Shown here: positions 26,460 to 36,800 of the stretch, one piece after another
How positions within the stretch are numbered: position 1 is the first letter of the stretch
Layout of the letters: each line of letters opens with the position of its first letter
Assembly: GCF_001865245.1 (NCBI RefSeq)
Contig: NZ_MKXB01000194.1
Location: 192,747 to 256,746 of the forward strand
Reading direction: 5' to 3'
DNA length: 64,000 nt
From: Streptomyces sp. CC53
GTDB lineage: Bacteria > Actinomycetota > Actinomycetes > Streptomycetales > Streptomycetaceae
The notes under the pieces: generated by a model
What the model was told of the DNA's origin: nothing
The model's database searches: none
Seen by the model: the letters and a program-made list of their open reading frames with translations, nothing else
Made by a program: the position numbers and the translations under genes

Positions 26460-26573
26460 GCTGTGGTCGGTCGGTGGGAGGTGGGTGTCGGGGAGGTGGC
26501 GTGTTCGGTCGGTGCGTGGCGGCAGCGGGGCCCGCTTCGCGGGAGGGGAGGGGCGGCGGGTCGGAGGGGCCGG

Positions 26574-27686
26574 TCAACGGGGGGTGCTGCGGCCCACCAC
26601 CGTGCCGGCGCGGTCGATGCAGACGACGTCGACCACGACGGGTGCCCCCCGCAGGACCTCCAGTGCCTGGTCCCGGGCCGTCTCCGCGACCCGGTCGCCC
26701 AGCGGGACGCCCTGATCGGCGCACAGGTGCAGGGCCGCCAGGCCCGTGTTGGCGGCGGCCACCGCGGAGGCCAGGGCCTCGCCCGCGCCAGCGGACCGGG
26801 CCAGGTCCGCCAAGAAGCCCTTGTCCACCTGGGACCGTGCCGAGTGCAGGTCCAGATGGCCCGCCGCCAGCTTCGACAGCTTCGCGAAGCCGCCGCAGAT
26901 GGTGAGGCGGTCCACGGGGTGGCGGCGCACGTACTTGAGGACCGCGCCCGCGAAGTCGCCCATGTCCAGCAGGGCGTCCTCGGGCAGGGAGTAGAGGGAG
27001 GTGACCGTCTTCTCGGACGTCGAGCCGGTGCAGCCGGCGACGTGGGTGCGGCCCGCGGCCCGCGCCACGTCCACGCCGCGGCGGATCGAGTCGATCCACG
27101 CCGAGCAGGAGTAGGGCACGACGACGCCCGTCGTGCCGAGGATGGACAGGCCGCCCAGAATGCCCAGGCGCGGGTTCCACGTGGAGCGGGCGATCTCCTC
27201 CCCGTCGTCGACGGACACCGTCACCTCGACGTCCCCGGTGCCGCCGTGTTCCGCCGCGACCCTCGCCACGTGGTCGCGGATCATCTGGCGCGGGACCGGG
27301 TTGATCGCGGGTTCGCCGACGGGCAGGGGCAGCCCCGGGCGGGTGACGGTGCCGACGCCCGGCCCGGCGCGGAACAGGACGCCCGAGCCCGGTGGCAGCA
27401 GCCGTACCGTGGACCTGACCAGCGCGCCGTGGGTGACGTCCGGATCGTCGCCCGCGTCCTTCACCACGGCCGCCATGACGAAGGACCCGCCGTGCTCCTC
27501 CCGCGCCAGGGCGAACGACGGGGTCTGGCCCTTGGGCAGGGTGATCGTCACCGGGTCGGGGAAGTCCCCGGTCAGCAGCGCCGTGTACGCCGCGGTCGTC
27601 GCCGCCGTCGCGCAGGCACCGGTCGTCCAGCCGGGGCGCAGGCCGGTGTGCTTGAGTTGGGCGCTGCGCCCACCGCTCGTACTCAT
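26574..27686 (-). CDS. cbiD: Cobalt-precorrin-5B (C1)-methyltransferase CbiD
   Basis: A 370-residue protein of normal length. LRPGWTTGACATAATTAAY at the N-terminus, GEPAINPVPRQMI, RLGILGGLSILGTTG and CGGFAKLSKLAAGHLDLHS are CbiD signatures. It methylates C1 of the corrin ring. It is divergent from cobK (24 bp apart), which acts at a neighbouring step of the same pathway. Confidence 0.95.
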   Translation of the reverse strand: MSTSGGRSAQLKHTGLRPGWTTGACATAATTAAYTALLTGDFPDPVTITLPKGQTPSFALAREEHGGSFVMAAVVKDAGDDPDVTHGALVRSTVRLLPPGSGVLFRAGPGVGTVTRPGLPLPVGEPAINPVPRQMIRDHVARVAAEHGGTGDVEVTVSVDDGEEIARSTWNPRLGILGGLSILGTTGVVVPYSCSAWIDSIRRGVDVARAAGRTHVAGCTGSTSEKTVTSLYSLPEDALLDMGDFAGAVLKYVRRHPVDRLTICGGFAKLSKLAAGHLDLHSARSQVDKGFLADLARSAGAGEALASAVAAANTGLAALHLCADQGVPLGDRVAETARDQALEVLRGAPVVVDVVCIDRAGTVVGRSTPR

Positions 27687-27710
27687 GGACGGCTTCCCGG
27701 ACGGTTACGG

Positions 27711-28487
27711 ATGACGATGCAGCATGTGTTGATCCTCGGCGGCACCACCGAGGGCCGCCGGCTCGCCGAGACCCTGCACGCGGCCGGCGTGCGGGTCACC
27801 AGCTCGCTCGCCGGGCGGGTGGCGAACCCCAGGCTGCCCCCGGGAGAGGTCCGCGTGGGCGGGTTCGGCGGGGCCGAGGGCTTGGCGTGCTGGCTGCGCG
27901 AGCACCAGGTGGACGCGGTCATCGACGCCACTCACCCCTTCGCCGGGACGATCAGTTTCCACGCGGCGCGGGCCGCCGCCACCTCCCATGTTCCCCTGCT
28001 CGCGTTGCGGCGCCCCGGGTGGTCCCCTGTCGAGGGGGACGACTGGCACGAGGTGGAGTCCCTGGAGCAGGCGGCCCGGGTGGTTCCGGCACTGGGGCGG
28101 CGGGCGTTCCTCACGACCGGGCGCATGGGCCTCGCCGCTTTCGCGGAGGTCGCGGACATCTGGTTCCTGGTCCGGTCCGTGGACCCGCCGGAGCCGCCGT
28201 GTCCCCGGCGGAGCGAGGTACTGCTGGACCGGGGGCCCTTCACGCTCGATGGGGAGCGCGAGGTGCTGCGCACGTACGGCATCGACGTGCTGGTCACCAA
28301 GGACAGCGGCGGCGCGGCGACGGCGCCGAAGCTGGCGGCGGCCCGGGAGGCAGGCGTCCCGGTGGTGATCGTCCGCCGCCCCCCGGTCCCGGCCGGGGTG
28401 CCGGTCGCGGCGACCGTGGAGGAGGCCGCGGCGTGGGCCGGGGGCAGGGCAGCCGCCGCCGGTGCTGAGGATGATCGCGTGCGGTGA
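27711..28487 (+). CDS. cobK: Precorrin-6A/cobalt-precorrin-6A reductase
   Basis: A 258-residue NADPH-dependent reductase of corrin biosynthesis. HVLILGGTTEGRRLAETL is the nucleotide-binding start. DAVIDATHPFAGTIS, LTTGRMGLAAFAE and LVTKDSGGAATAPKL are family motifs. ATG 27711 or 27717 could start it; neither has a clear ribosome binding site, so a leaderless message is possible. Confidence 0.94.
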   Translation: MTMQHVLILGGTTEGRRLAETLHAAGVRVTSSLAGRVANPRLPPGEVRVGGFGGAEGLACWLREHQVDAVIDATHPFAGTISFHAARAAATSHVPLLALRRPGWSPVEGDDWHEVESLEQAARVVPALGRRAFLTTGRMGLAAFAEVADIWFLVRSVDPPEPPCPRRSEVLLDRGPFTLDGEREVLRTYGIDVLVTKDSGGAATAPKLAAAREAGVPVVIVRRPPVPAGVPVAATVEEAAAWAGGRAAAAGAEDDRVR

Positions 28488-28502
28488 ATCCGCTGTGCGC
28501 GC

Positions 28503-28522
28503 GGAACGTTCCGTCCTACGGT
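28503..28522 (+). promoter_or_regulatory. Palindrome and -10 element before the acetyltransferase gene
   Basis: GGAACGTTCC (28503-28512) is a perfect 10-bp palindrome lying five to fourteen bases upstream of TACGGT (28517-28522), which ends six bases before the ATG. A regulator could block the promoter here. Confidence 0.35.
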
Positions 28523-28528
28523 GCCCGT

Positions 28529-29398
28529 ATGACTGACCACGATGCCCTGAGCACCCCGTTCGACCTCCTCGACGCCTACCACACCCGTCTCGGTCACACC
28601 GCCGAGGTGCGGCCCGACGGGGACACGCTCCGGGCCCTGCACCTGGCGCACATCCTCACCATCCCGTTCGAGAACCTGGACGCCCTGGGCGGCACCGTGC
28701 CGTCGCTCGCCGCCGCGGACCTGGCGGCCAAGCTGCTCGGCGGGCGGCGCGGCGGCTACTGCTACGAGCACAACACCCTGTTCGCCCTGGCGCTGGAGGC
28801 CGCGGGCTTCGAGGTGACCCGGCTGACGGCCCGCGTGGTCCTGGGCGTCGAGCGGTTCGCCTCGCGGCCGCGCACCCATATGGCCCTGCTCGTCCGGATA
28901 CCGGGAGAGGCCGAGCCGTACCTGGCCGACGTGGGCTTCGGCGCCTCCACCGGGCTCCTGCAGCCCCTGCCGCTGGTCACCGGCTCCGAGGCCGAGGCTG
29001 CCGGGCGGCGCCACCGGCTCGTGCACGCGCCGCACCCGGGGCCCCTGGACCTGTGGGTCCTGGAGGCTTACGACGCGGGGAAGGAGGAGTGGCAGGCGCA
29101 GTACGCCTTCACCGTCGAGCCCTTCGAACACGCCGACTTCGAGATGATCAACTTCTACATCGCGGCCAGTCCGCGCTCGCCGTTCTCGCGCCGGCTCTAC
29201 GCCCTGCGCACCGGTGAGGACCGCCATCTGGTGCTCGACGACCGGCGGTTGACCGTGACGGCCGCCGACGGCACCGCCACCACACGGGAGCTCGCCGACG
29301 AGGCGGAGGCCCGGACGGTCCTGGCGGAGGACTTCGGGATCACGGCGCCCGACGGCATGACGCTGCTGAAGCCCCGGGTGCCCGGGGCGAGTGTCTGA
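28529..29398 (+). CDS. Arylamine N-acetyltransferase
   Basis: A 289-residue NAT enzyme. The catalytic triad is visible: Cys in RRGGYCYEHNTLF, His in SRPRTHMALLV, Asp in YLADVGFGAS. IPFENLDAL near the N-terminus is another NAT motif. It transfers acetyl from acetyl-CoA to arylamines; physiological substrates vary. It follows cobK but probably has its own promoter and no role in cobalamin synthesis. Confidence 0.94.
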   Translation: MTDHDALSTPFDLLDAYHTRLGHTAEVRPDGDTLRALHLAHILTIPFENLDALGGTVPSLAAADLAAKLLGGRRGGYCYEHNTLFALALEAAGFEVTRLTARVVLGVERFASRPRTHMALLVRIPGEAEPYLADVGFGASTGLLQPLPLVTGSEAEAAGRRHRLVHAPHPGPLDLWVLEAYDAGKEEWQAQYAFTVEPFEHADFEMINFYIAASPRSPFSRRLYALRTGEDRHLVLDDRRLTVTAADGTATTRELADEAEARTVLAEDFGITAPDGMTLLKPRVPGASV

Positions 29399-30099
29399 AC
29401 CGCCCTGAACGGGCGCCCGACGCCCCGGCGTTCTTGCAGACCCGGGTGCCCTGCGCGGGCTGCTGAGTCGCCCTGCGTGCGGGCTGACGTCGGCGGACCG
29501 CCTCGGACCGCTGCCGGGGAGGCGGGGCGCCGCGGTCGCCGGTTGCCGGTCGCCGAGGATGCGGGCCGGGACGTCCGGTTCCGGCCGGTGCCCGGGCGGG
29601 CCGCCCGGCAGGGTGGACGCGAGCCCCCTCCGGTACGGGAGACCCCAGGCGAGAGCCCTCTGTAGGCGCTGGCCTCCCGCGGGCGCGAGCCCCCGGTGTG
29701 GTCCTCTCCGGGGCTCCGCTGGGCTTGTGGTCCTCTCCGGGGCTCCGCCGGGTTCCGCCGGGCTCCACGGGTGTGAGCACCCTTCGGGCACGCTCCTCCC
29801 TCCTGCGGCACCCTTCTCGGGCCACCCCACCGGAACCGGCCCGCGCAGCGACGGCACGCGGGTCCCGCGCCCCGGGGCGCGGGCCGCCCGGCCGGGCGCT
29901 CGCCCGCGCACCGCGACGGCTCACGCCGGTCCGGCGGCCCGTTCACCCCCGGCCGCCGCACGGAACCGGGGACCTGCGCGGCAGCCCAGGCAGCCGACGG
30001 GGCCCCGGCCCGTCCGCAGGCCCCGAGGTCCCGGGCCCCGAGGGTGCGTGCGGTTTCCCGGCCCCAGCCGGCCCTGCTGCGCCCGCGGGGCCCGCGGGG
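29399..30099. repeat. 701-bp gene-free interval with short direct repeats
   Basis: A 22-bp unit, GTGGTCCTCTCCGGGGCTCC plus GC, occurs at 29698-29719 and 29727-29748 (period 29). GGTTCCGCCGGGCTCC-type repeats follow. No frame has coding character. It separates the convergent NAT and cobIJ genes and may be decayed sequence. Confidence 0.5.
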
Positions 30100-31638
30100 T
30101 CAGGAGCCGGACCCGGGCCCCTCCGGATACCGGCGCGGCGTCCACGCGACCGTGGTGCCGTCGCCGCGCCGTACCGCCTGCGTCTGTGACGAGCCGATCA
30201 GCAGCAGGGTGCGCATGTCGACCTCCGACGGGTCCAGGTCCGCCAGCGCCAGGACGCGCACCGACTCCTCGGGCCCGCCCACGTCCCGTGCCACGACCAC
30301 GGGGGTGTCCGCGGCGCGGTGCTCCAGCAGCAGGTCCCTGGCCTGCCCGACCTGCCAGGTGCGGCTGCGGGAGCCGGGGTTGTACAGGGCGAGCACGAGG
30401 TCGGCGGCCGCCGCCGCGCGCAGCCGCTCCGCGATGACCTCCCAGGGCTTCAGACGGTCCGACAGGGAGATCGTGGCGTAGTCGTGGCCCAGCGGGGCCC
30501 CCGCCTTCGCCGCGGCCGCGTTGGCGGCGGTGACGCCCGGCAGCACGCGGACCGGCACGTTCGTGTACGCCTCCTGCGCCGCGGCCTCCAGGACGGCGGT
30601 CGCCATGGCGAAGACGCCGGGGTCGCCGCCCGACACCACCGCGACGCGGTGGCCGCGCACCGCCAGGTCGAGGGCGAACTCGGCGCGCTCCGCCTCCACC
30701 TTGTTGTCGGAGCCGTGCCGCCGCTGGCCCGGCCGTACCGGCACCCGGTCCAGGTACGTCGTGTAGCCCACCAGATCCGTCGCCGAGGCCAGCGCGCCCC
30801 GCGTCTCCGGGGTGAGCCACGGCGCGCCCGCCGGTCCGGTGCCGACCACCAGGACCTCGCCCCGCTCGGGGGCGGCCGGGCCCGTGTCGACGCGGGAGGG
30901 CAGCACCGCGACGGAGAAGTACGGCACCGAGTCCGCGGGCACCTCGGCGAGCGGCGCCGTGCGCTGGCCCTCCATGGTGGCCCGCTCCACGTAGTGGGCG
31001 TCCGCCAGCCGGTCCGTGCGGGCCAGGGCGCGCCGTACCGCCGGGAAGGTGCGGCCCAGCTTCATCACGACCGCCGAGTCCGCGGCCGCCAGGCGGGCCG
31101 TCAGCTCGTCCTCGGGCAGCGTGCCCGGAATGATCGTCAGGGTCTCCTCGGCCTCCACGAGCGGCTTGCCGATCGTGGCCGCCGCGGCGCTGATCGAGGT
31201 GACGCCGGGGATGACCTCCGTGTCGTAGCGGTCCGCCAGCCGCTTGTGCATGTGCTGGTAGGAGCCGTAGAAGAGCGGGTCGCCCTCGGCGAGGACCGCC
31301 ACCGTGCGGCCTGCGTCCAGGTGCGCGGCCAGTCGGGCCGACGCCTCCTCGTAGAAGTCGTTCAGCGCGCCCCGGTAGCCGCCCGGGTGGTCCGTGGTCT
31401 CCACGGTCAGCGGGTACATCAGGCGCTCTTCGACGTGGTCGGTGCGGATGTGCTTCGCCGCGATGGAGCGGGCGATGGACCGGCCGTGGCGGGCGCAGTG
31501 GTACGCCACGACGTCGGCTTCCGCGATGGCCTCGGCGGCCCGCAGCGTCATCAGGGACGGGTCCCCGGGGCCGAGCCCGACCCCGTACAGCTTGCCCCGC
31601 CCGCCGGGCGTGGTTTCACGTGAAACGTGCGTGCTCAT
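30100..31638 (-). CDS. cobIJ: CobI-CobJ fusion: precorrin-2 C20- and precorrin-3B C17-methyltransferase
   Basis: A 512-residue bifunctional enzyme. The N-terminal domain (about 12-250) is CobI, with LYGVGLGPGDPSLMTLRAAE, VAVLAEGDPLFYGSYQHM and VIPGVTSISAAAA. The C-terminal domain (about 262-505) is CobJ, with VLVVGTGPAGAPWLTPE, RVAVVSGGDPGVFAMA, VLPGVTAANAAAAKAGAPLGHDYATISLSD and LALYNPGSRSRTWQ. Each is an SAM-dependent tetrapyrrole methylase fold. Its ATGA overlaps the cobH stop. A parS site occupies codons 5-9. Confidence 0.95.
   Translation of the reverse strand: MSTHVSRETTPGGRGKLYGVGLGPGDPSLMTLRAAEAIAEADVVAYHCARHGRSIARSIAAKHIRTDHVEERLMYPLTVETTDHPGGYRGALNDFYEEASARLAAHLDAGRTVAVLAEGDPLFYGSYQHMHKRLADRYDTEVIPGVTSISAAAATIGKPLVEAEETLTIIPGTLPEDELTARLAAADSAVVMKLGRTFPAVRRALARTDRLADAHYVERATMEGQRTAPLAEVPADSVPYFSVAVLPSRVDTGPAAPERGEVLVVGTGPAGAPWLTPETRGALASATDLVGYTTYLDRVPVRPGQRRHGSDNKVEAERAEFALDLAVRGHRVAVVSGGDPGVFAMATAVLEAAAQEAYTNVPVRVLPGVTAANAAAAKAGAPLGHDYATISLSDRLKPWEVIAERLRAAAAADLVLALYNPGSRSRTWQVGQARDLLLEHRAADTPVVVARDVGGPEESVRVLALADLDPSEVDMRTLLLIGSSQTQAVRRGDGTTVAWTPRRYPEGPGSGS
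31613..31626. other. parS site 3 (chromosome partition)
   Basis: A perfect GTTTCACGTGAAAC near the start of cobIJ, again read as VSRET. It lies 22.8 kb from the pair in the GT39 gene. Confidence 0.92.
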
Positions 31639-32270
31639 TCCGCCTCGCTCGCGATCGCGTTGATCGCGGCGGCCGTCATGGCGCTGCCGCCGCGCCTGCC
31701 CCGTACGACGATGTGCTCCAGGTCCGAGGCCGCCAGGGCCTCCTTGGACTCGGCGGCTCCGATGAAGCCCACCGGTATGCCGAGTACGGCCGCCGGACGC
31801 GGGGCCCCCTTGGCGATCATCTCCAGGAGGTGGAACAGGGCCGTGGGGGCGTTGCCGATCGCCACGACGGAGCCCTCCAGCCGGTCCCGCCACAGCTCCA
31901 GGGCGGCGGCGCTGCGGGTGGTGCCCAGTTCCGCCGCGAGGCCGGGGACGGACGGGTCCGAGAGGGTGCAGACCACGTCGTTGCCGGCGGGGAGCCGCTT
32001 GCGGGTGACACCGCTGGCCACCATTTGCGCGTCGCACAGGATCGGCGCGCCGGAGCGCAGGGCGGCGCGGGCGCGGGAGACGACCTGCGGGGAGTACGCG
32101 AGGTCGCGGACCAGGTCGACCATGCCGCAGGCGTGGATCATCCGCACGGCGACCTGGCTGACGTCGGCGGGCAGTCCCGCGAGATCCGCTTCGGCGCGGA
32201 TCGTGGCAAAGGACTGGCGGTAGATCTCCGCGCCGTCCTTCTCGTAGTCGAACACTGTGCTCTCGCTCAT
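31635..32270 (-). CDS. cobH: Precorrin-8X methylmutase
   Basis: A 211-residue enzyme that moves the C11 methyl to C12, giving hydrogenobyrinate or its cobalt form. VRMIHACGMVDLVRDL carries the catalytic His. GAPILCDAQMVASGVTRKRLPAGNDV and AVLGIPVGFIGAAESKEAL are family motifs. It is coupled to cobIJ by a four-base overlap and starts ten bases after the cobG stop, so cobG-cobH-cobIJ form one operon. Confidence 0.95.
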   Translation of the reverse strand: MSESTVFDYEKDGAEIYRQSFATIRAEADLAGLPADVSQVAVRMIHACGMVDLVRDLAYSPQVVSRARAALRSGAPILCDAQMVASGVTRKRLPAGNDVVCTLSDPSVPGLAAELGTTRSAAALELWRDRLEGSVVAIGNAPTALFHLLEMIAKGAPRPAAVLGIPVGFIGAAESKEALAASDLEHIVVRGRRGGSAMTAAAINAIASEAE

Positions 32271-32280
32271 CTCTGCGCGC

Positions 32281-33627
32281 TCATCTCTGTGCGCTGTTGT
32301 CTCGGACCGTGATGTCGTACGTGCCGTCGCCGGTGGCCAGGACGTCCACCCAGGCTCCCTGCGGGTGGCCGCAGCGGCGCTCGCAGCCCGACCAGTGCAC
32401 CGGCAGCCCGCCGTACCGCTCGGGCTCCGGCGGCCGGACGTCCGCCCGCACGTCGGCCAGGGACTTGGCGCATCCCGGCCTGCCCGTGCAGGCGCCGACC
32501 CGGAGCCAGGGGGAGTCGGGCCGTGTCAGGAAGCCGGCTTCCGCCAGCGCGGCCAGCCGGGCTGCGGCGGCCGCGCGGTCGGGCAGCCCGGTCACGACGA
32601 ATCCGCGCCACGGGGTGACGCGGACCTCGCCGGCGGGCAGGAGCGCCCTGAACTGGCTGCTGCTGACCCGCCCCAGCCGGGCCGTCACCGACAGGGCCCG
32701 GCCGCCCGCCACCACGCCCGGCTCCGGTGGCCCGCTCCGCGGGAGCGGCTCCGGCGCGGTGCGCTCGGCGGGTACGGCCGCGCGGTGCAGGCAGGCGTCA
32801 GCGGCCTCCCCGAGGTCCCTCAGGGCGTCCGCGGGGCCCGTGGTCCGGTCGGCGCCCGGGTCCGCGGCGGCGTCCCGGCCGCGGCCGGTCTCCGTGGCAC
32901 CGGCGGCGGGGGCCGTGCCGGTCGCCGCGAGGTCGGCGACCCGCCAGGCGCCCGAGTCCCGCGCCCCGACGACCGCCAGGAACGCCTCGGCCAACGCCAG
33001 TGCGGCGCGCGGGGCGTCGGGCGCCGCGACCCGCCACGTGTGGCCTCCGATCCGTACCAGAGCGCGGCCCCCCGGCTCTGCGAGCAACGTCACATCGCCG
33101 CCCAGCCCGGCCACGTCGCCCCGCCCGTCGTCCAGGGCGAACAGGAAGCGTCCCGAGAGCGCCGTCGCCCACGCCTCCGCGCACAGCAGCGCGTCCAGTT
33201 CGCGTGCCCACGCCGGCGCGTGCCCGTGCCCCCGCCCGTCGACGCCCGCCAGTGGCGACACCACCGTGTTCCGGACGCGCTCGTGCGCCGGGGAGGGCAG
33301 CAGGCCGGCTGCCGACAGGCGCTCCGCCAGCGCGCCGCCGCAGCCCTCGTCCAGGCCGCGCAGGTCGAGGTTGCCGCGCGAGGTGACGCCGAGGTGGCCG
33401 TCGCCCAGCAGGTCGGCGGCGTCGGCGAGGGCTTCGACCTGAGCGGGGGTCAGGGAGCCGGTGGGGAGCCGCAGACGGGCCAGTCCGCCGTCATCGGCGC
33501 GGTGCAGCCGCAGGGCGCCCGGGCAGGCGTCACCGCGATCCCTGGCGCGGGTCCGGACGAGGTCCCCTGCACGGTCCTGTATGTGTGGATCGCCCCCGTT
33601 CCGGGGCTTTGAGGGGCTGGGCGGCAT
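32281..33627 (-). CDS. cobG: Precorrin-3B synthase CobG
   Basis: A 448-residue member of the nitrite/sulfite reductase family, which oxidatively converts precorrin-3A to 3B. The iron-sulfur/sirohaem ligands are in ACTGRPGCAKSLADVRADV and SGCERRCGHPQG. Ferredoxin-like repeats contain LTPAQVEALADAADLLGDGHLGVTSRGNLDLRG. Its presence points to an oxygen-dependent branch even though CbiD is also present. A central Ala/Gly/Thr-rich linker is expanded. ATG 33627 or 33639 could be the start. Confidence 0.92.
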   Translation of the reverse strand: MPPSPSKPRNGGDPHIQDRAGDLVRTRARDRGDACPGALRLHRADDGGLARLRLPTGSLTPAQVEALADAADLLGDGHLGVTSRGNLDLRGLDEGCGGALAERLSAAGLLPSPAHERVRNTVVSPLAGVDGRGHGHAPAWARELDALLCAEAWATALSGRFLFALDDGRGDVAGLGGDVTLLAEPGGRALVRIGGHTWRVAAPDAPRAALALAEAFLAVVGARDSGAWRVADLAATGTAPAAGATETGRGRDAAADPGADRTTGPADALRDLGEAADACLHRAAVPAERTAPEPLPRSGPPEPGVVAGGRALSVTARLGRVSSSQFRALLPAGEVRVTPWRGFVVTGLPDRAAAAARLAALAEAGFLTRPDSPWLRVGACTGRPGCAKSLADVRADVRPPEPERYGGLPVHWSGCERRCGHPQGAWVDVLATGDGTYDITVRDNSAQR

Positions 33628-33649
33628 GGCGGCGAGCATACGCGCAGCC

Positions 33650-33800
33650 TCTACTATGCAACCGGCACAGGGTCCCAGGACCCTAGGGAGGAAGCCCGGT
33701 GCGAATCCGGCGCGGTCCCGCCACTGTGATCCGGCCCCTTGCGGGTCCGGTGAGTCAGGAACTCCCGCCACCCACGACCACCCGGGGCGAGGACACCCCG
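33650..33800 (+). promoter_or_regulatory. Cobalamin (AdoCbl) riboswitch controlling cobN
   Basis: The element has the conserved core: GGAAGCCCGGTGCGAATCC at about 33690, GCGGTCCCGCCACTGTGA at 33712-33729 and GGTGAGTCAGGAACTCCCGCC at about 33749-33769. A hairpin CGGGG/CCCCG (about 33783-33800) abuts the ribosome binding site GAGGAAGG, which lies 12 bases before the cobN GTG. Control is therefore probably translational, with B12 masking the site. Confidence 0.93.
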
Positions 33801-33819
33801 AGGAAGGCTTGCGCACGCC

Positions 33820-36800
33820 GTGATTCTGCTGCTGTCGCACTCCGACACCGACCTGCTCAGCGCCCGTGCCGCCACCGCCGCCGGCGGCCCGGTCCCCTAC
33901 CGGTACGCAAACCCCTCCCGCCTGCCCCTGGACGACCTGCCCGGGCTGCTCGACGGCACCGACCTCGTCGTCGTGCGCCTCCTCGGCGGCGTCCGCGCCT
34001 GGGAGGAGGGCATCGCGGCCCTGCGCGCCCAGGACCGCCCCGTGGTCGTCCTCACCGGCGAACAGGCGCCCGACGCCCAGCTGATGGAGGCGTCCACCGT
34101 CCCCATCGGCGTCGCCACCGAGGCGCACGCCTACCTCGCGCACGGCGGCGCCGCCAACCTGGAGCAGCTCGCCCGGTTCCTGTCCGACACGGTCCTGCTG
34201 ACCGGTCACGGCTTCGAACCCCCGGCGCCCGCACCGACCTGGGGCCCGCTGGAGCGCGAGTCGCGCGGCGGCGACGGCCCGGTCATCGCGGTGCTCTACT
34301 ACCGCGCGCACCACATGAGCGGCAACACCGGCTTCGTGTCGGTCCTCTGCGACGCCGTCGAGGACGCCGGCGGCCGGGCGCTCCCCCTGTACGTGGCCTC
34401 CCTGCGCGCCCCCGAGGCCGAGCTGCTGGAGCAGCTGCGGTCCGCGGACGCCGTGGTCACCACCGTCCTCGCCGCGGGCGGCACCAAGCCCGCCGACGCG
34501 CAGGCGGGCGGCGACGAGGAGGCGTGGGACGCCGGCGCCCTCGCGCAGCTCGACGTGCCGGTCCTCCAGGCCCTGGCCCTCACCGGCCCGCGCAGCGCCT
34601 GGGAGGAGAACGACGAGGGCCTGTCCCCGCTGGACGCCGCCAGCCAGGTCGCCGTTCCCGAGTTCGACGGCCGGCTCATCACCGTCCCGTTCTCCTTCAA
34701 GGAGATCGACGAGGACGGCCTCCCCGCCTACGTCGCGGACCCCGAGCGCGCCGCCCGCGTCGCCGGGATCGCCGTCCGGCACGCCCGGCTGCGCCACATC
34801 CCGAACGCCGAGAAGAAGCTGGCGCTGGTCCTCTCCGCGTACCCGACGAAGCACTCCCGCATCGGCAACGCCGTCGGCCTCGACACCCCGGCGTCCGCGG
34901 TGGCGCTGCTGCGCCGGCTGCGCGCCGAGGGCTACGACTTCGGACCCGAGCAGGACATACCGGGTCTGGTGTCCGGGGACGGCGACGAGCTGATCCGGGC
35001 GCTGATCGAGGCCGGCGGCCACGACAAGGACTGGCTGACGGAGGAGCAGCTCGCCCGGAACCCGGTCCGCATCCCGGCGGCCGACTACAAGCGCTGGTTC
35101 GCGACACTGCCGGAGGAGCTGCGCACCGAGGTCGAGGAGAAGTGGGGCCCGGCGCCCGGCGAGATGTTCCTCGACCGGTCCCGCAACCCCGAGGGCGACA
35201 TCGTCCTCGCGGCGCTGCGGCGCGGGAACCTGCTGATCGTGATCCAGCCGCCGCGCGGCTTCGGCGAGAACCCGATCGCGATCTACCACGACCCGGACCT
35301 GCCGCCGTCCCACCACTACCTGGCGGCCTACCGCTGGATCGCCGCGCCCGCCGAGGACGGCGGCTTCGGCGCGGACGCCATGGTGCACCTCGGCAAGCAC
35401 GGCAACCTGGAGTGGCTGCCCGGCAAGAACGCCGGCCTGTCCGCGGCGTGCGCGCCCGACGCGGCCCTCGGCGACCTGCCGCTGGTCTACCCGTTCCTGG
35501 TCAACGACCCGGGTGAGGGCACGCAGGCCAAGCGCCGCGTGCACGCCACCCTGATCGACCACCTCGTGCCGCCGATGGCCCGCGCCGACTCGTACGGCGA
35601 CATCGCGCGTCTGGAGCAGCTGCTCGACGAGTACGCGCAGATCTCCTCCATGGACCCGGCGAAGCTCCCGGCGATCCGCGCCCAGATCTGGACCCTCATC
35701 CAGGCCGCGAAGCTCGACCACGACCTGGGCATGGAGGAGCGCCCGGACGACGACGGCTTCGACGACTTCCTGCTCCACGTCGACGGCTGGCTGTGCGAGG
35801 TGAAGGACGCCCAGATCCGCGACGGCCTGCACGTCCTCGGCTCGGCTCCGGCCGGCCCCGAGCGGGTGAACCTCGTCCTGTCCATCCTGCGCGCCCGACA
35901 GATCTGGGGCGGCACCGCCGCTCTGCCCGGTCTGCGGGAGGCCCTGGGGCTCGACGAGTCCGCGGCGACCCGCACCGCGGCCGACGAGGCCGAGGCCGAG
36001 GCGCGCGCCCTGGTGGAGGCTATGGAGGCCGCCGGCTGGGACCCGGCGGCGGTGGCCTCGGCCGCCGAGGGGCACGGCGAGCAGGTGGCCGCGGTGCTGG
36101 ACTTCGCCGCCCGGCAGGTCGTGCCGCGCCTCGACGCGACGACGGCGGAGCTCGACCACTCGGTGCACGCGCTGAACGGCGGGTTCGTCCCGGCCGGCCC
36201 GTCCGGCTCCCCGCTGCGCGGCCTGGTGAACGTGCTGCCGACCGGCCGCAACTTCTACTCCGTCGACCCCAAGGCCGTGCCGTCCCGTCTGGCGTGGGAG
36301 ACGGGCCAGGCCCTGGCGGACTCGCTGCTGGAGCGGTACCGCACCGACAACGGCGAGTGGCCCACGTCCGTCGGCCTGTCCCTGTGGGGGACGAGCGCGA
36401 TGCGCACCAGCGGCGACGACGTCGCCGAGGCGCTGGCGCTGCTGGGCGTCCGCCCGGTGTGGGACGAGGCGTCCCGCCGGGTGAAGGGCCTGGAGGCGGT
36501 GCCGCTGGAGGAGCTGGGCCGTCCCCGCATCGACGTGACGCTGCGCATCTCCGGGTTCTTCCGGGACGCGTTCCCGCACACCGTGGCCCTGCTCGACGAC
36601 GCGGTGCGGCTCGCCGCCGGGCTGGACGAGCCCGCCGAGTCCAACCACGTCCGGGCGCACACGCAGGCCGACCTGGCCGTGCACGGGGACGAGCGGCGCG
36701 CCACGACCCGCATCTTCGGTTCCCGGCCGGGCACGTACGGGGCGGGGCTGCTCCAGCTCATCGACTCCCGCGACTGGCGCACCGACGCCGACCTGGCCGA

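Noticed and set aside
29399..30099. Genes in the NAT-cobIJ interval
   Set aside because: Frames are Arg/Pro/Gly-rich with no ribosome binding site or recognised motif, and the DNA is repetitive.
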